Origin: Syntrophaceae bacterium UBA6112
Lineage (GTDB): Bacteria > Desulfobacterota > Syntrophia > Syntrophales > UBA5619
Assembly (NCBI GenBank): GCA_002423465.1
Contig: DIWG01000035.1
Location: 1 to 62,227 of the forward strand
DNA: 62,227 nt
Direction: 5' to 3'
The position numbers and the translations under genes are program-made. Positions within the stretch are counted from its first letter, which is position 1, and each line of letters starts with the position of its first letter. The notes under the pieces were generated by a model that saw nothing but the letters and a program-made list of their open reading frames with translations, made no database searches and was not told the DNA's origin. Below are positions 32,178 through 41,164 of this stretch, piece after piece.

Positions 32178-34301
32178 ATGAAAGCAAAAAACCCCGATGA
32201 TCGTATAAAGCTACTCTTCGAACCGCGTTCCGTTGCCGTGGTCGGCGCCTCGCGGGAGCGCGGGAAAATTGGCTATGCGGTCTTAAAAAATATTCTCTCG
32301 GGCGGTTATCGCGGCGACCTCTATCCGATCAATCCCGCCGGCGGTGAGATCGAAGGAATTGCTGTCCGGCGCTCGCTGCGGGAGGTGGAAGGCGATATCG
32401 ACGTAGCCGTTGTTACGATCCCTTCCCGCCTCGTCTTTGCCGCCGTCCAGGACCTGTGCCGGCACAAGGCAAAAAATGCCATTATCATCTCGGCGGGTTT
32501 TTCGGAAATCGGCAATCTCGAAGAAGAGCGGAAAATTACGGACTACGCGAACGAGCATGGCATGCGCATCCTCGGTCCGAACGTCTTCGGGATTTATTCC
32601 TCCTCCTCGGATCTCAATGCAACCTTCGTCTCCGGCGACATCCCCCGCGGGCATCTGGCGATGATTACACAGAGCGGCGCGCTGGGGCTTACACTGATGG
32701 GCCAGGCCTCAGTGGAACACATCGGCCTTTCATCCATCGTATCCGTGGGAAACAAATCGGACATCGACGAATCGGATCTCCTCGAATATCTGCACCGTCA
32801 CGACGACACGCACATGGTGCTCATGTACATCGAGGGAATCCGCAACGGCGAGAAATTTATCGCCGCATTGAAGAACACCACCCGCGTCAAGCCCGTCGTC
32901 ATCATCAAGTCCGGACGGTCCCAGCGGGGCGCGATGGCGGCGGCTTCCCATACCGGTTCGCTCGCCGGGTCCGACGACCTCTTCGACGCCATCGCGCGCC
33001 AGTGCGGGGCACTGCGCGCGGAAAGCACCAAAGAGGCCTTCAACTGGTGCAAATTCATCACCAACAATCCCCTTCCCCATAGCGAGAACACCGTGATTAT
33101 CACCAATGGCGGAGGCGCGGGTGTGATGGCGACGGACGCCTGCGAGAAATACTTCGTTTCCCTCTACGACGACGCCGAGGACCTCAAGCAGACCTTCGCT
33201 CCCGTTATTCCCTCCTTCGGCTCCGCGAAGAATCCGGTGGATGTGACCGGAAATGCGTCTCCTGCGGACTATACGAAAGCCTTCGATGCCGCTCTGCTAT
33301 CCGACAACATCCATACCGTCATCGGCATCTTCTGTGAAACCGCCATCGTCCCCGCCGACGATCTGAAAGCGATGGTCGAAACGAACGTCCAGCGCTACCG
33401 ACAGAAGGGGAAACTCATCATCTTTTCCCTCTTCGGCGGCGAGAATACTTCCGTATACGAGATGGAGGCTCGCCGGCGAGGCCTTCCTGTCACGGACGAC
33501 GTTTATGACGCGATCTCGACACTGGGCGCGGTCTACCGCTACTGCCGCTATGTCGGGGATTCGCCGGACGAAGACGCCGACGTTACCATGGACTTTGCCG
33601 CCATCGACAAAATCGTGCAAAATGCCGTCGCCGCCAAACGTTATTTCCTGCTTGCCCACGAATCCCAGAAGATCATGGAAATCGCGGATATCCCCATTCC
33701 CCGAACCATAAATGCCGCGACGCTGGGGGCTGCCATGAAAGCAGCCGATTCGATCGGCTATCCCGTCGCCATGAAGATCATCTCCAAAGACATCATCCAC
33801 AAAAGCGATGCGGGAGGCATCGCCCTGGATCTTGACAACAGCAAAGAAGTCGTCGACGCCTACGAGGCGATCATGCGGAACTGCCGGGCGCACGTCCCCC
33901 ATGCCATGATCGAAGGCGTCTCGATATCCGAGATGGTCCGGCCGGGCGTCGAGATGATCATCGGCGCGCGCCGCGACGTCATCTTCGGACCGACGATCAT
34001 GGTCGGCCTCGGCGGGATCTACGTCGAGGTAATGAAAGATGTCTCTTTCCGGTCGCTTCCCCTGGACCGAAAGGAGATCCAGACGATGGTTAAGGAAATT
34101 CGCTCCTATCCTCTCCTTCTGGGGGTCCGCGGCGAAGCGATGAAAGACATCAACAAACTTGTGGAGGCGATCATCAAGATCGGCGCCATCATCCGCAGGT
34201 GCAAGGGCATAACGGATATCGAAATCAATCCCCTGGTCGTCTACGAACAGGGGATGGGCGCCAAGGCGGTTGATGTGCGCATCATTCTTTCCAAAGGTTG
34301 A
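32178..34301 (+). CDS. ADP-forming acetate/acyl-CoA ligase, fused alpha-beta
   Basis: Interconverts acyl-CoA + ADP + Pi and acid + CoA + ATP, giving ATP from acyl-CoA in fermentation, in the cytoplasm. The 707-residue fusion has a CoA-binding Rossmann domain (FEPRSVAVVGASRERGKIGY, about 14-33), CoA-ligase domains with the phosphorylated His in AASHTGSLAGSDD (about residue 258), and a C-terminal ATP-grasp domain (about 480-707; YPVAMKIISKDIIHKSDAGG). The fused alpha-beta order and length fit the family. A DRTGG/P-loop gene follows after 34 bp. A second, split system lies at 40478-42525. Confidence 0.92.
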   Translation: MKAKNPDDRIKLLFEPRSVAVVGASRERGKIGYAVLKNILSGGYRGDLYPINPAGGEIEGIAVRRSLREVEGDIDVAVVTIPSRLVFAAVQDLCRHKAKNAIIISAGFSEIGNLEEERKITDYANEHGMRILGPNVFGIYSSSSDLNATFVSGDIPRGHLAMITQSGALGLTLMGQASVEHIGLSSIVSVGNKSDIDESDLLEYLHRHDDTHMVLMYIEGIRNGEKFIAALKNTTRVKPVVIIKSGRSQRGAMAAASHTGSLAGSDDLFDAIARQCGALRAESTKEAFNWCKFITNNPLPHSENTVIITNGGGAGVMATDACEKYFVSLYDDAEDLKQTFAPVIPSFGSAKNPVDVTGNASPADYTKAFDAALLSDNIHTVIGIFCETAIVPADDLKAMVETNVQRYRQKGKLIIFSLFGGENTSVYEMEARRRGLPVTDDVYDAISTLGAVYRYCRYVGDSPDEDADVTMDFAAIDKIVQNAVAAKRYFLLAHESQKIMEIADIPIPRTINAATLGAAMKAADSIGYPVAMKIISKDIIHKSDAGGIALDLDNSKEVVDAYEAIMRNCRAHVPHAMIEGVSISEMVRPGVEMIIGARRDVIFGPTIMVGLGGIYVEVMKDVSFRSLPLDRKEIQTMVKEIRSYPLLLGVRGEAMKDINKLVEAIIKIGAIIRRCKGITDIEINPLVVYEQGMGAKAVDVRIILSKG

Positions 34302-34335
34302 ATGCAGCGGTGATGGAAATCGGAGGTAAACATCG

Positions 34336-35421
34336 ATGAACAAATATGTCATTACATCCATGCGTGCCAGTGCCGGGAAGACGAGCCTCATCATCGGCCT
34401 CGCCAAGGCCTTGGGAGGGAAAATCGGCTATATCAAACCATTCGGCGAGCGCTTGATCTATTACAAGAAGAGGCTTTGGGATTATGACGCCGCCCTCATC
34501 GCGAACATCTTCCAAATGGATGACGATCCCGAGGGGATGAGCATCGGCTTCCACCACGCGAAGCTCCTCTCCATGTTCGACGAAGCGGCGACCCGGGAAA
34601 AGATCTGCGATTTGATCGAAAATATCGGCAAGGGAAAGGACAGCTTCTTCATCGAGGCCGGCCGTGACATCACCTACGGAAACGCCGTCCATCTCGACGC
34701 CTTTTCCCTGGCGCAGTACGCGGACGCAAATCTGGTCGTCGTCGTGTCGGGAGACGAGAACCAGATACTTGATGACATTTTCTTTCTGAAGCGTTGGGGC
34801 TATACCGAAAATAGCTGCTTTCAGGGCGTCATCATCAACAAGGTGCCCAATGCCGCGGAATTCGCAGAAACCCGCCTTCCAAAGATCAAGGAATTGGGCG
34901 TCAACGTCCTGGGAATCATCCCGTACAGCGCCGAGCTTCCGCTTTTCACGGTGAGCTATCTGGCCGACCGCCTTTTCGCGAAAATCATCACCGGTGAGTC
35001 CCAACTCTGCCGGCCCGTCAAAGCCATCATCATCGGCGCGATGTCGGCCGCTTCCACCCTCAAACACCCCCTCTTCCAGGAAGAACACAAGGTCGTTATC
35101 ACGAGCGGCGACCGCAGCGACATGATCGTCGCCGCCCTCGGCAGCAAAGTATCGGCCATCATCCTCACCAACAACATCATGCCGCCTGCGAGTCTGGTCG
35201 CGAAGGCTTCGAAACTCGAAATCCCGTTATTGCTCGTTTCGGCGGACACCTACACGGTTGCCAAACAGATCGACTCCATGGAGTCGCTGCCCACCAAGGA
35301 CGACGCCGATAAAATCATCCTCATCGAACAGTTGATCAACGCTCATATCCGGTTGAGGGAATTCGGGCTCCGCCCCTCTTCAAAAGAAGCACACGGCAAT
35401 GAATCCGGCAGTGTTTCGTGA
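34336..35421 (+). CDS. P-loop/DRTGG-domain protein (phosphotransacetylase N-terminal-like)
   Basis: A 361-residue protein of BioD-like P-loop plus DRTGG architecture, as in the N-terminal part of some phosphotransacetylases but without the catalytic PTA domain. It has a variant nucleotide loop MRASAGKTSLIIGLAKAL (about 8-25) and 'FIEAGRDITYGNAVHLD'. The C-terminal DRTGG domain starts at about residue 230 ('AIIIGAMSAASTLKHPLF', 'VVITSGDRSDMIVAALGS'). It follows the ADP-forming ligase by 34 bp and probably regulates or supports acyl-CoA metabolism. That role is inferred from position. Its 3' end overlaps a phosphomannomutase remnant. Confidence 0.78.
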   Translation: MNKYVITSMRASAGKTSLIIGLAKALGGKIGYIKPFGERLIYYKKRLWDYDAALIANIFQMDDDPEGMSIGFHHAKLLSMFDEAATREKICDLIENIGKGKDSFFIEAGRDITYGNAVHLDAFSLAQYADANLVVVVSGDENQILDDIFFLKRWGYTENSCFQGVIINKVPNAAEFAETRLPKIKELGVNVLGIIPYSAELPLFTVSYLADRLFAKIITGESQLCRPVKAIIIGAMSAASTLKHPLFQEEHKVVITSGDRSDMIVAALGSKVSAIILTNNIMPPASLVAKASKLEIPLLLVSADTYTVAKQIDSMESLPTKDDADKIILIEQLINAHIRLREFGLRPSSKEAHGNESGSVS

Positions 35422-35503
35422 ATACGACGTCCGCGGCGTTGTCGGTAAAAACAGGCCTCTCCACCATGTCTCCGTTTCACGACGTATATTCAATGCCGCC
35501 TGA
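35399..35503 (+). pseudogene. Phosphomannomutase/phosphoglucomutase remnant (N-terminal fragment)
   Basis: A 34-codon frame starts inside the 3' end of the DRTGG gene: MNPAVFREYDVRGVVGKN. This is the canonical N-terminus of bacterial phosphomannomutase/phosphoglucomutase (usually ...FReYDiRGvvg.). After about 18 residues the similarity ends, and a stop follows at 35501-35503. Normal enzymes are about 450 residues. The overlap with the upstream gene suggests a once-coupled operon gene lost by deletion. Confidence 0.6.
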
Positions 35504-35548
35504 AAGAAATCTGAAATCCACTCCCCCCTCGAAACGTAAGAAAGCGGA

Positions 35549-36904
35549 TCAGAGGGGAAGAATGAATTCCCGCGCAGCCCGGATGCTCCTGATCCCCTCT
35601 TTGAGAACGGACATATCCGTGACCACCACGCCCCGAACGGGACGGATTTCCTCGCCGGGAATATTTCGATAGGCGGCGGTGCTGTGGATCATATAGCTTT
35701 TCCCGTCATGATTGCCGATGAACAGCATTGCATGTCCGGGCATGTAGAGTCCGGCGCCCGGCTGGAGGCGGTCGAAGCACTTCCCGACATTGTTTTCAAA
35801 GCAGTCCAGTCCCACCTTCATCTGTTCCGAAGCGTTGCGCGGGAGCATGATGCCGACCGTTCTGTACGTATCCACGAGCAGCCTCGAGCAGTCCCGTCCC
35901 TCGAATGTCCCGCCCCAACTGTAGCGCTCGCCAAGCATCTTGAAAACCTGCTTCAGAAGATTGCGCCGGGTATAGGGAAGGTATCCCGGATGCACGTCCG
36001 CCTGCGTGGAGATGTATGCCATGACGGGCCTAAAGAGGCCTTTTGCATCGCGAGCGGGAACCCATACCACGTAGTTTCCCTGGGGGTTGTGCCGGAAGAG
36101 TTCCCGGGGAATCCGCTCCCGGGGCACAAGCGGGATGCGCGTTCCCATCATGAAACGGATCTTTGGCGAGCCGTTTTCGGTGATCTGCGACTCCACCCAG
36201 CTTCCCGTGGCGACCAGAAATTCCGGCTGGTTCAGGAAGCCGAAGAGCGCCTCCTTGTTGTCCGCAATCGCGACATCCTTGAGTTTCATCCAGCCATTGT
36301 AGTGGTAGATTTGGACGAAAGCCCATTGACCGTTCTTACTTCGGTGGAGGATCACCAGCGGCGTCCAGATGTCGGCTTCCGTCTCCTGAAAGAGATCGAA
36401 ACCGTCGGGATCCGGCGCCGTGAGTGACTCCTGGGTGGTGGGAAAAGAGCGGATCGATGTCCGGCGTACGGTGACCCCCCAGCGGGGAATCACTTTTTCG
36501 GGGAGCGCTGTGAGATTCATCTCTTCCCGGAGCGCATCATAGAGGCCGTCGACCATCGGCTCGCCGCGGGCATTGTACCGGTTCTCCCCATAGGGAAGCC
36601 GGTAGCTCCCGATCCGGCGCTTCAGCTCTTTGCCGGACACCTCCGGATGGTTCTCGATCTCTTTGATGAATTCGAACCGGGCCGCGAGTTGGCGATTGAA
36701 CCGGGTGGTTTCCTCCGGCGCCAGCAGAACCTTGTCGGGATCAGACGTGCGGCGGATCCAGAATTCGGCCTCCAGCATCGGCTCCGTGACATTGGGTGTG
36801 AATTTCGCGGTTTTCTGGAGCGGATTGCCGGAAGCCCATACCGTGAAAGGTTGCGGGAATGCCAGTAATAATAATAAAACCCCCCAACAAATCCTCCTGT
36901 TCAT
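35549..36904 (-). CDS. Exported NlpC/P60 cysteine peptidase with SH3-like domains
   Basis: A 451-residue exported murein hydrolase-like protein. The signal peptide is RRICWGVLLLLLAFPQPFTVWA. SH3-like bacterial segments (about 145-210 and 240-310, 'IRSFPTTQESL', 'NGQWAFVQIYHYNGWMKL') are followed by an NlpC/P60 domain. Its catalytic Cys is in YSWGGTFEGRDCSRLL and its His in MPGHAMLFIGNHDG. This arrangement resembles YgiM/SpyA-like endopeptidases that cut peptide stems. GAGGTG precedes ATG 36904; two more in-frame starts lie just upstream. It lies 96 bp beyond the amino-acid ABC operon on the same strand. Confidence 0.87.
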   Translation of the reverse strand: MNRRICWGVLLLLLAFPQPFTVWASGNPLQKTAKFTPNVTEPMLEAEFWIRRTSDPDKVLLAPEETTRFNRQLAARFEFIKEIENHPEVSGKELKRRIGSYRLPYGENRYNARGEPMVDGLYDALREEMNLTALPEKVIPRWGVTVRRTSIRSFPTTQESLTAPDPDGFDLFQETEADIWTPLVILHRSKNGQWAFVQIYHYNGWMKLKDVAIADNKEALFGFLNQPEFLVATGSWVESQITENGSPKIRFMMGTRIPLVPRERIPRELFRHNPQGNYVVWVPARDAKGLFRPVMAYISTQADVHPGYLPYTRRNLLKQVFKMLGERYSWGGTFEGRDCSRLLVDTYRTVGIMLPRNASEQMKVGLDCFENNVGKCFDRLQPGAGLYMPGHAMLFIGNHDGKSYMIHSTAAYRNIPGEEIRPVRGVVVTDMSVLKEGIRSIRAAREFILPL

Positions 36905-37000
36905 CATCACCTCATCTTTTATGACTTTAAAGGACGGTCCCGGGTCGGATGACTCCGACTTTATGGGGTTTCACAGGGCGTTCCGCCCCGGCGTCTCCGC

Positions 37001-37669
37001 CTAAAAGCCAGGCAGAGCGATTCTCTTTTCCAGGCGCCGCGATAGGACGACGATGACCGAAACCAGCGCCAGGTAGACCAACCCAGCCGTGACATAGGCC
37101 TTGAAGAACTCAAAGTTCGTCGAGGCGACCTCCTGAATCTGGGAGAAAAAATCGTTGTACTGGATCAGAAAGGCGACGGAGGTATCCTTGAGGTTCTGGA
37201 TCACCTGGTTCGTCAACGAGGGAACGGCCCGGCGCAGCGTCTGGGGGAGGATGATCAGGCAGAATATTTCCAGCGGGGTGAAACCCTCGGCCCGGGCGGC
37301 TTCAAGCTCCATCCGGTCCAGGCCGTGGAAGGCCGTCATCAGGTAACGGGCGTTGTATGCCGAAACGTTCAGGGTAAACCCGATGACGGAGACCGTCAGA
37401 GGAGAGATGCGGACGCCGAGTTCCGGGAGCCCGTAATACATCAGGAACAGATGAACCAACAGGGGAGTTCCGATGAAGAAAGAGATGTACTTCTCGGTGA
37501 TGATCCGGCAGGTTTTCCGGCTGCTGAGCGTCAGGTAGAAGACCGCGATCCCGCCGAAGAAACCCGTCACGGAGATGATCCCCATGAGCAGCATGGTGTT
37601 CTTCAGGCCGGTGAGGATCTGTGGCGAATAGGCGATCAGGTCATGGATGAATGCATTCATACCGGTCAC
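37001..37669 (-). CDS. Amino-acid ABC transporter permease (HisMQ family)
   Basis: A 222-residue inner-membrane permease with about five membrane segments. Its EAA-like cytoplasmic loop 'EAARAEGFTPLEIFCLIILPQTLRRAVP' (about 130-157) would contact the ATPase. It belongs to the polar amino-acid uptake family (HisM/GlnP). It overlaps the ATPase gene by 4 bp and is last in the operon. Confidence 0.92.
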   Translation of the reverse strand: MTGMNAFIHDLIAYSPQILTGLKNTMLLMGIISVTGFFGGIAVFYLTLSSRKTCRIITEKYISFFIGTPLLVHLFLMYYGLPELGVRISPLTVSVIGFTLNVSAYNARYLMTAFHGLDRMELEAARAEGFTPLEIFCLIILPQTLRRAVPSLTNQVIQNLKDTSVAFLIQYNDFFSQIQEVASTNFEFFKAYVTAGLVYLALVSVIVVLSRRLEKRIALPGF

Positions 37670-38403
37670 TTCATGTCGATCACGCCAAGGTAAAACTGGC
37701 GGATGCGCGGGTCCGGGTGGTCATAAAAGAGCCGCTCGGCAATCTCCTCTGCCAGGATGACCCCCTCATCCATGAAGACGACGCTGTCGGAAATGTATTT
37801 CGCCAGGAAGGCGTCGTGGGTGACACAGAACATGGTCACGTTATCCAGGTAGAGCTTGTTGATGACGCTCACCACTTCCCTGGACATCTGCGGGTCCAGG
37901 GACGAGGTGGGCTCGTCCAGGAACAGCACCGCCGGATCCATGGCCAACGCCCGGACGATCGCCGCCCGCTGCTTCTGCCCGCCGGAGAGTTGGGCGGGAT
38001 ACTTGTCCCGATGCTCGAACATCCCAACCCGTTCCAGTTCGTAGGAGGCCTTTTCTGTGGCCTTTCGAGCGGTCATTTTCTTGATCTTTTTCAGGGCCAG
38101 CGTGACGTTGTCCAGCACCGTCAGATGGCGGTAAAGGGCAAAATTCTGGAATACGAAGCCGATGCTCTGGCGGAGCTTGCGGACGTCCACCCCCGGGCGG
38201 GTGATCTCCTCCCCCTTGAAAACGATCCGGCCCGAGGTGGGAGGATCCAGCAGGTTCAGGCAGCGAAGCAGGGTCGATTTTCCGCATCCCGAAGGGCCCA
38301 TGATCACCTTGACCTGCCCTTCGTCCAACGCGAGGTTCACCTCCTTCAGGACGATCTTGTCGTCGAACTGCTTCACGAGATTGTTGACTTCGATCAGAGC
38401 CAT
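37666..38403 (-). CDS. Polar amino-acid ABC transporter ATP-binding protein
   Basis: A 245-residue ATPase of the GlnQ type. Walker A GPSGCGKST (about 36-44), Q-loop 'FQNFALYRHLTVLDNV', signature LSGGQKQR and Walker B AVLFLDEPTSSLDP are all intact. It energises import of an amino acid by the two permeases in the same operon. It starts 12 bp after the upstream permease gene. Confidence 0.96.
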   Translation of the reverse strand: MALIEVNNLVKQFDDKIVLKEVNLALDEGQVKVIMGPSGCGKSTLLRCLNLLDPPTSGRIVFKGEEITRPGVDVRKLRQSIGFVFQNFALYRHLTVLDNVTLALKKIKKMTARKATEKASYELERVGMFEHRDKYPAQLSGGQKQRAAIVRALAMDPAVLFLDEPTSSLDPQMSREVVSVINKLYLDNVTMFCVTHDAFLAKYISDSVVFMDEGVILAEEIAERLFYDHPDPRIRQFYLGVIDMK

Positions 38404-38415
38404 CTTTCCTTCCGT

Positions 38416-39069
38416 CTAATCCGCGGACAACCCGGGAATCCGGTATCTTTTCTCCAGGGCCGTAAAACACATCAGGCAAAGCTTGTAAATGACAAAGTAG
38501 ATGATCCCGACGGCCAGATAGACCTCCAGCCCCCGCATGATCATGGGCGTCAGGCTCATCGCCTGCTTCATGATTTCAGGTATTCCCACGGTGTAGGCAA
38601 AGGGGGTGTATTTCAGGACGGAGGTGAATTCGTTGATCATGCCGGGAATGGAAAACCGGAACATCTGCGGAAGCATGATGTACAGGAAACCCTGAGCGCG
38701 GGTCATTCCCATGGCTTCGGCGGCCAGGATTTCGTCCAGGTTGACCGAATTCATGGCGCCTCGGAAAATTTCCGCCAGGTAGGCCCCGGAGATGAGTCCC
38801 AGGGTCAGGACCATGGACAGGAACGGCGGGACCCGGATGCCGATGCTCGGCAGGCCGAAAAAGACGATAAACAGGAGGACCAGGACGGGTATGCCGCGGA
38901 AGACGAACGTGAACGCAACCAGCAGATGCTGCACTGGCTTCCAGCGGATTCTGCTGAGCATGGCTGCCGCCAATCCAATCAACAGACCGGCGCTCATGGA
39001 TGCCGCGGTCACCAGGATCGTGAAGCCCGCGCCCGTAGCCAGCACTTGAAGGATCTGCCAGAAAGTCAT
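38416..39069 (-). CDS. Amino-acid ABC transporter permease (HisMQ family)
   Basis: A 217-residue permease, paralogous to the one at 37001. The EAA-like loop 'LAAEAMGMTRAQGFLYIMLPQMFRFSIPG' (about 118-145) and about five membrane segments support the call. It starts 19 bp after the binding-protein gene, and the ATPase gene follows after 12 bp. Together the two permeases form the membrane channel. Confidence 0.92.
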   Translation of the reverse strand: MTFWQILQVLATGAGFTILVTAASMSAGLLIGLAAAMLSRIRWKPVQHLLVAFTFVFRGIPVLVLLFIVFFGLPSIGIRVPPFLSMVLTLGLISGAYLAEIFRGAMNSVNLDEILAAEAMGMTRAQGFLYIMLPQMFRFSIPGMINEFTSVLKYTPFAYTVGIPEIMKQAMSLTPMIMRGLEVYLAVGIIYFVIYKLCLMCFTALEKRYRIPGLSAD

Positions 39070-39088
39070 CGGCCCGCCGCGCGCCTCT

Positions 39089-39829
39089 CTATCCCAGCCA
39101 CTTGTCGATCAGGGCCTTGAGTTTTTCCGGACCCAGTTCTTTCTTGTAGCGGTTAAAATCATCGCGCAATGCGGAACCCTTTGGAAAGGCGAAACCGAAG
39201 GTATCGAACCCCGTAAAGATATAGCTGTCCTGAATGTCGATTTTCTTTTTGTAGACGCCGGCGACCGATCCGTCCAGAAAAGCCAGGTCCAGATTGCCGT
39301 TCTGCAGGTCGGCGAGCACTTCGTTATAGGTGGGGTACATCTTGACGGCGCTGAGCTTATAAACCCCCTTGGGTTCCAGGTCGTCCTTGATGAAGGCGCT
39401 GTAGGCCATGCCCCGGGGATAGCCGATCGAATATTTTTTCAATTCCGCGAGGTCCTTGATCAGGATGTTTCTTTTCTTCAGGCTGACCAGATTCCAGGTA
39501 TTGTCCATGTAGGGTTCGGAGAAATCCATCTTCTCCTTGCGCTTTTCCGTGATCGAAATGCCGGAAAACGCCACATCGGCCTGTCCTGACATGACCGCCC
39601 CCAGCATCCCCTGCCAGTCGTAAGCCGTGAGTTTGTATTGGTATCCCCTGGCCTTGCAGAAGCCTTCAAAGATTTCCAGGTCGAGCCCCTGGTATTTCCC
39701 GTTTTCCTCAAACATGTTGGGCGGCGACGTCGGGCATGCCGCCGCCTTGAGCATCTTGGCTTCTTCTTTCTTCGTACATCCGAAAATGACCAGCGACAGA
39801 ATGCAAAACGCGAATATGATTTTCTTCAT
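39089..39829 (-). CDS. Amino-acid ABC transporter substrate-binding lipoprotein
   Basis: A 246-residue extracytoplasmic solute-binding protein (family 3, SBP_bac_3). Signal peptide with lipobox VIFGC (Cys 18). The fold is bilobal, with 'NGKYQGLDLEIFEGFCKARGYQY', 'AYDWQGMLGAVMSGQADVAFSGISITEKRKEKMDFSEPYMD' and a hinge region typical of polar amino-acid binders. GAGGAGAGGATTCTG precedes ATG 39829. It is first in the operon binding protein - permease - ATPase - permease. Ligand not determinable. Confidence 0.93.
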   Translation of the reverse strand: MKKIIFAFCILSLVIFGCTKKEEAKMLKAAACPTSPPNMFEENGKYQGLDLEIFEGFCKARGYQYKLTAYDWQGMLGAVMSGQADVAFSGISITEKRKEKMDFSEPYMDNTWNLVSLKKRNILIKDLAELKKYSIGYPRGMAYSAFIKDDLEPKGVYKLSAVKMYPTYNEVLADLQNGNLDLAFLDGSVAGVYKKKIDIQDSYIFTGFDTFGFAFPKGSALRDDFNRYKKELGPEKLKALIDKWLG

Positions 39830-40231
39830 CAGAATCCTCTCCTCTTCTCACTTGATACTTGACTTGATCAGGACTCGCTTTTCTTGGGAGACGTATAGTG
39901 GAAATAGCATGGCGGGTCAAACGAAATCCGACAGAAATACCATTTACAATGGAAGCATTGACGTGGTTGCCGCAGAAAGCGTGGAATCCGGAAGGCTTCC
40001 CTGTAACGAACACCTTTGAACTACTCCCTCGGTCATGACTTGAAACAGACCCTGTCTTCCCCGTTCTTTTTCCCTGATACATGAGCTGGTCAACTCGATG
40101 AACGAAGGCCTTCATGTCTTCCGGCGGCTTGTATTGCGCAAGACCGATGCTCATTGTCAGGATAACGTGGGTACACACCGGCAGTAATTGCTAACCCCTG
40201 AATATAAATCCGTATGGCTAATTAAAATAAG
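39830..40231. other. Intergenic region with gene debris
   Basis: About 400 bases between the binding-protein gene and tRNA-Arg. The part next to the tRNA (40035-40178) is a diguanylate cyclase remnant, listed separately. In the rest I see only a probable upstream leader of the ABC operon and no gene. Confidence 0.5.
40035..40178 (-). pseudogene. Diguanylate cyclase (GGDEF) C-terminal remnant
   Basis: The minus strand encodes VILTMSIGLAQYKPPEDMKA followed by FVHRVDQLMYQGKRTGKT. This matches the end of a GGDEF domain (VTvSiGva..., then the conserved ADxAlYxAKxxGrN helix). The GGDEF motif itself and the rest of the domain are absent, and a stop lies just upstream in frame. A larger frame runs on downstream but without similarity. 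It is a fragment, not a working cyclase. Confidence 0.55.
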
Positions 40232-40308
40232 TGGTGCCCCTGCCGCGATTCGAACGCGGGGCCTGCGGATTAGGAATCCGTCGCTCTATCCGTCTGAGCT
40301 ACAGGGGC
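40232..40308 (-). tRNA. tRNA-Arg (anticodon CCT)
   Basis: A full cloverleaf on the minus strand. Acceptor arms GCCCCTG (40308-40302) and CAGGGGC pair, with A discriminator and encoded CCA (40232-40234). The anticodon stem-loop ACGGA-TTCCTAA-TCCGC gives anticodon CCT, which reads AGG. TTCGAAT marks the T-loop. Confidence 0.94.
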
Positions 40309-40330
40309 AATCCAATGGGAAGAGGGGTGC

Positions 40331-40359
40331 CGTCTAACACGCTTTACCGTGGGTGTCAA
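40331..40359 (-). promoter_or_regulatory. Promoter of tRNA-Arg
   Basis: On the minus strand: TTGACA (40359-40354), 17-base spacer, TAGACG (40336-40331), ending about 22 bases before the mature tRNA 5' end. Perfect -35, moderate -10. Confidence 0.55.
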
Positions 40360-40477
40360 TATCCGATGTCCCTGCAAACCCATCCGGAAAACCGTTGGTC
40401 TGAAGACAGGAACCGTTGATGCGGCCTCGAATTTCCGGCCCATATCGGGCCATCCCTTACAACGGAAACCATCCCGT

Positions 40478-41164
40478 TCATCCGCCGAGGATGATGCGGG
40501 CATCCGCCACCATGCAGCGGCCGGCGGAGCACAGAAGCGGATTGATGTCGATGGACGCGATCCGGCCCTCCAGTTCCATGACGAGGGTCGAGAAGGCCAG
40601 AATGGTTTCCATCAGTTTTCCCTGATTCACCGGTTCGGCGCCCCGGTATCCCTCGAGCAGCCGACGGGCCTTCAGCCCCTCGATCATGGCCGGGACTTCT
40701 TTTTCGGTGAGAGGCGCCATCCGCAGGGTGACATCCTGGTATATCTCCACGCCGGTGCCCCCCATCCCCAGCAGGATCATCGGGCCGAACTGCAGGTCGA
40801 TCTTTGCCCCCAGGATGAGCTCGATTCCTCCGGGCAGCATTTCCTCGACCAGGACACCGAGGAAGCCATCCAGACCCTGGAAGCGTTCAAATACTTCCAC
40901 CAGGCGCCCGTCGTTGCCGATCCCCACCACCACGCCGCCCACGTCCGATTTGTGAAGGATGCGGGGGGAGACAATCTTGGCGACCACGGGAAACCCGATC
41001 TCGCGGGCAAAACCGAGAGCTTCCCCCGTGGTCCGGGCGAAAACGAATCGCGGGACGGAAAATCCCGCCAGCGAGAAGAGCCGCTTGGCATCGGGTTCAA
41101 GGACCCAGCCGTCGCTGCGGGCCTCCTCGATGATCCGCAGGATTTCGGGAGAGGATTCGATCAT
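40478..41164 (-). CDS. ADP-forming acyl-CoA synthetase, beta (ATP-grasp) subunit
   Basis: A 228-residue ATP-grasp subunit of a split ADP-forming acyl-CoA ligase. 'GWVLEPDAKRLFSLAGFSVPRFVF', 'IGFPVVAKIVSPRILHKSDVGG' (the His in LHKSD is a phospho-relay candidate) and 'IASIDINPLL' match the beta domain. It overlaps the alpha gene by 4 bp (ATGA). Together they match the fused enzyme at 32178 but are clearly diverged, so they probably act on a different acyl-CoA. Confidence 0.87.
   Translation of the reverse strand: MIESSPEILRIIEEARSDGWVLEPDAKRLFSLAGFSVPRFVFARTTGEALGFAREIGFPVVAKIVSPRILHKSDVGGVVVGIGNDGRLVEVFERFQGLDGFLGVLVEEMLPGGIELILGAKIDLQFGPMILLGMGGTGVEIYQDVTLRMAPLTEKEVPAMIEGLKARRLLEGYRGAEPVNQGKLMETILAFSTLVMELEGRIASIDINPLLCSAGRCMVADARIILGG

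Noticed and set aside
37651..39120. 489-codon plus-strand frame across the ABC transporter genes
   Set aside because: Antisense to an intact permease-ATPase-permease operon with all motifs; composition artefact.
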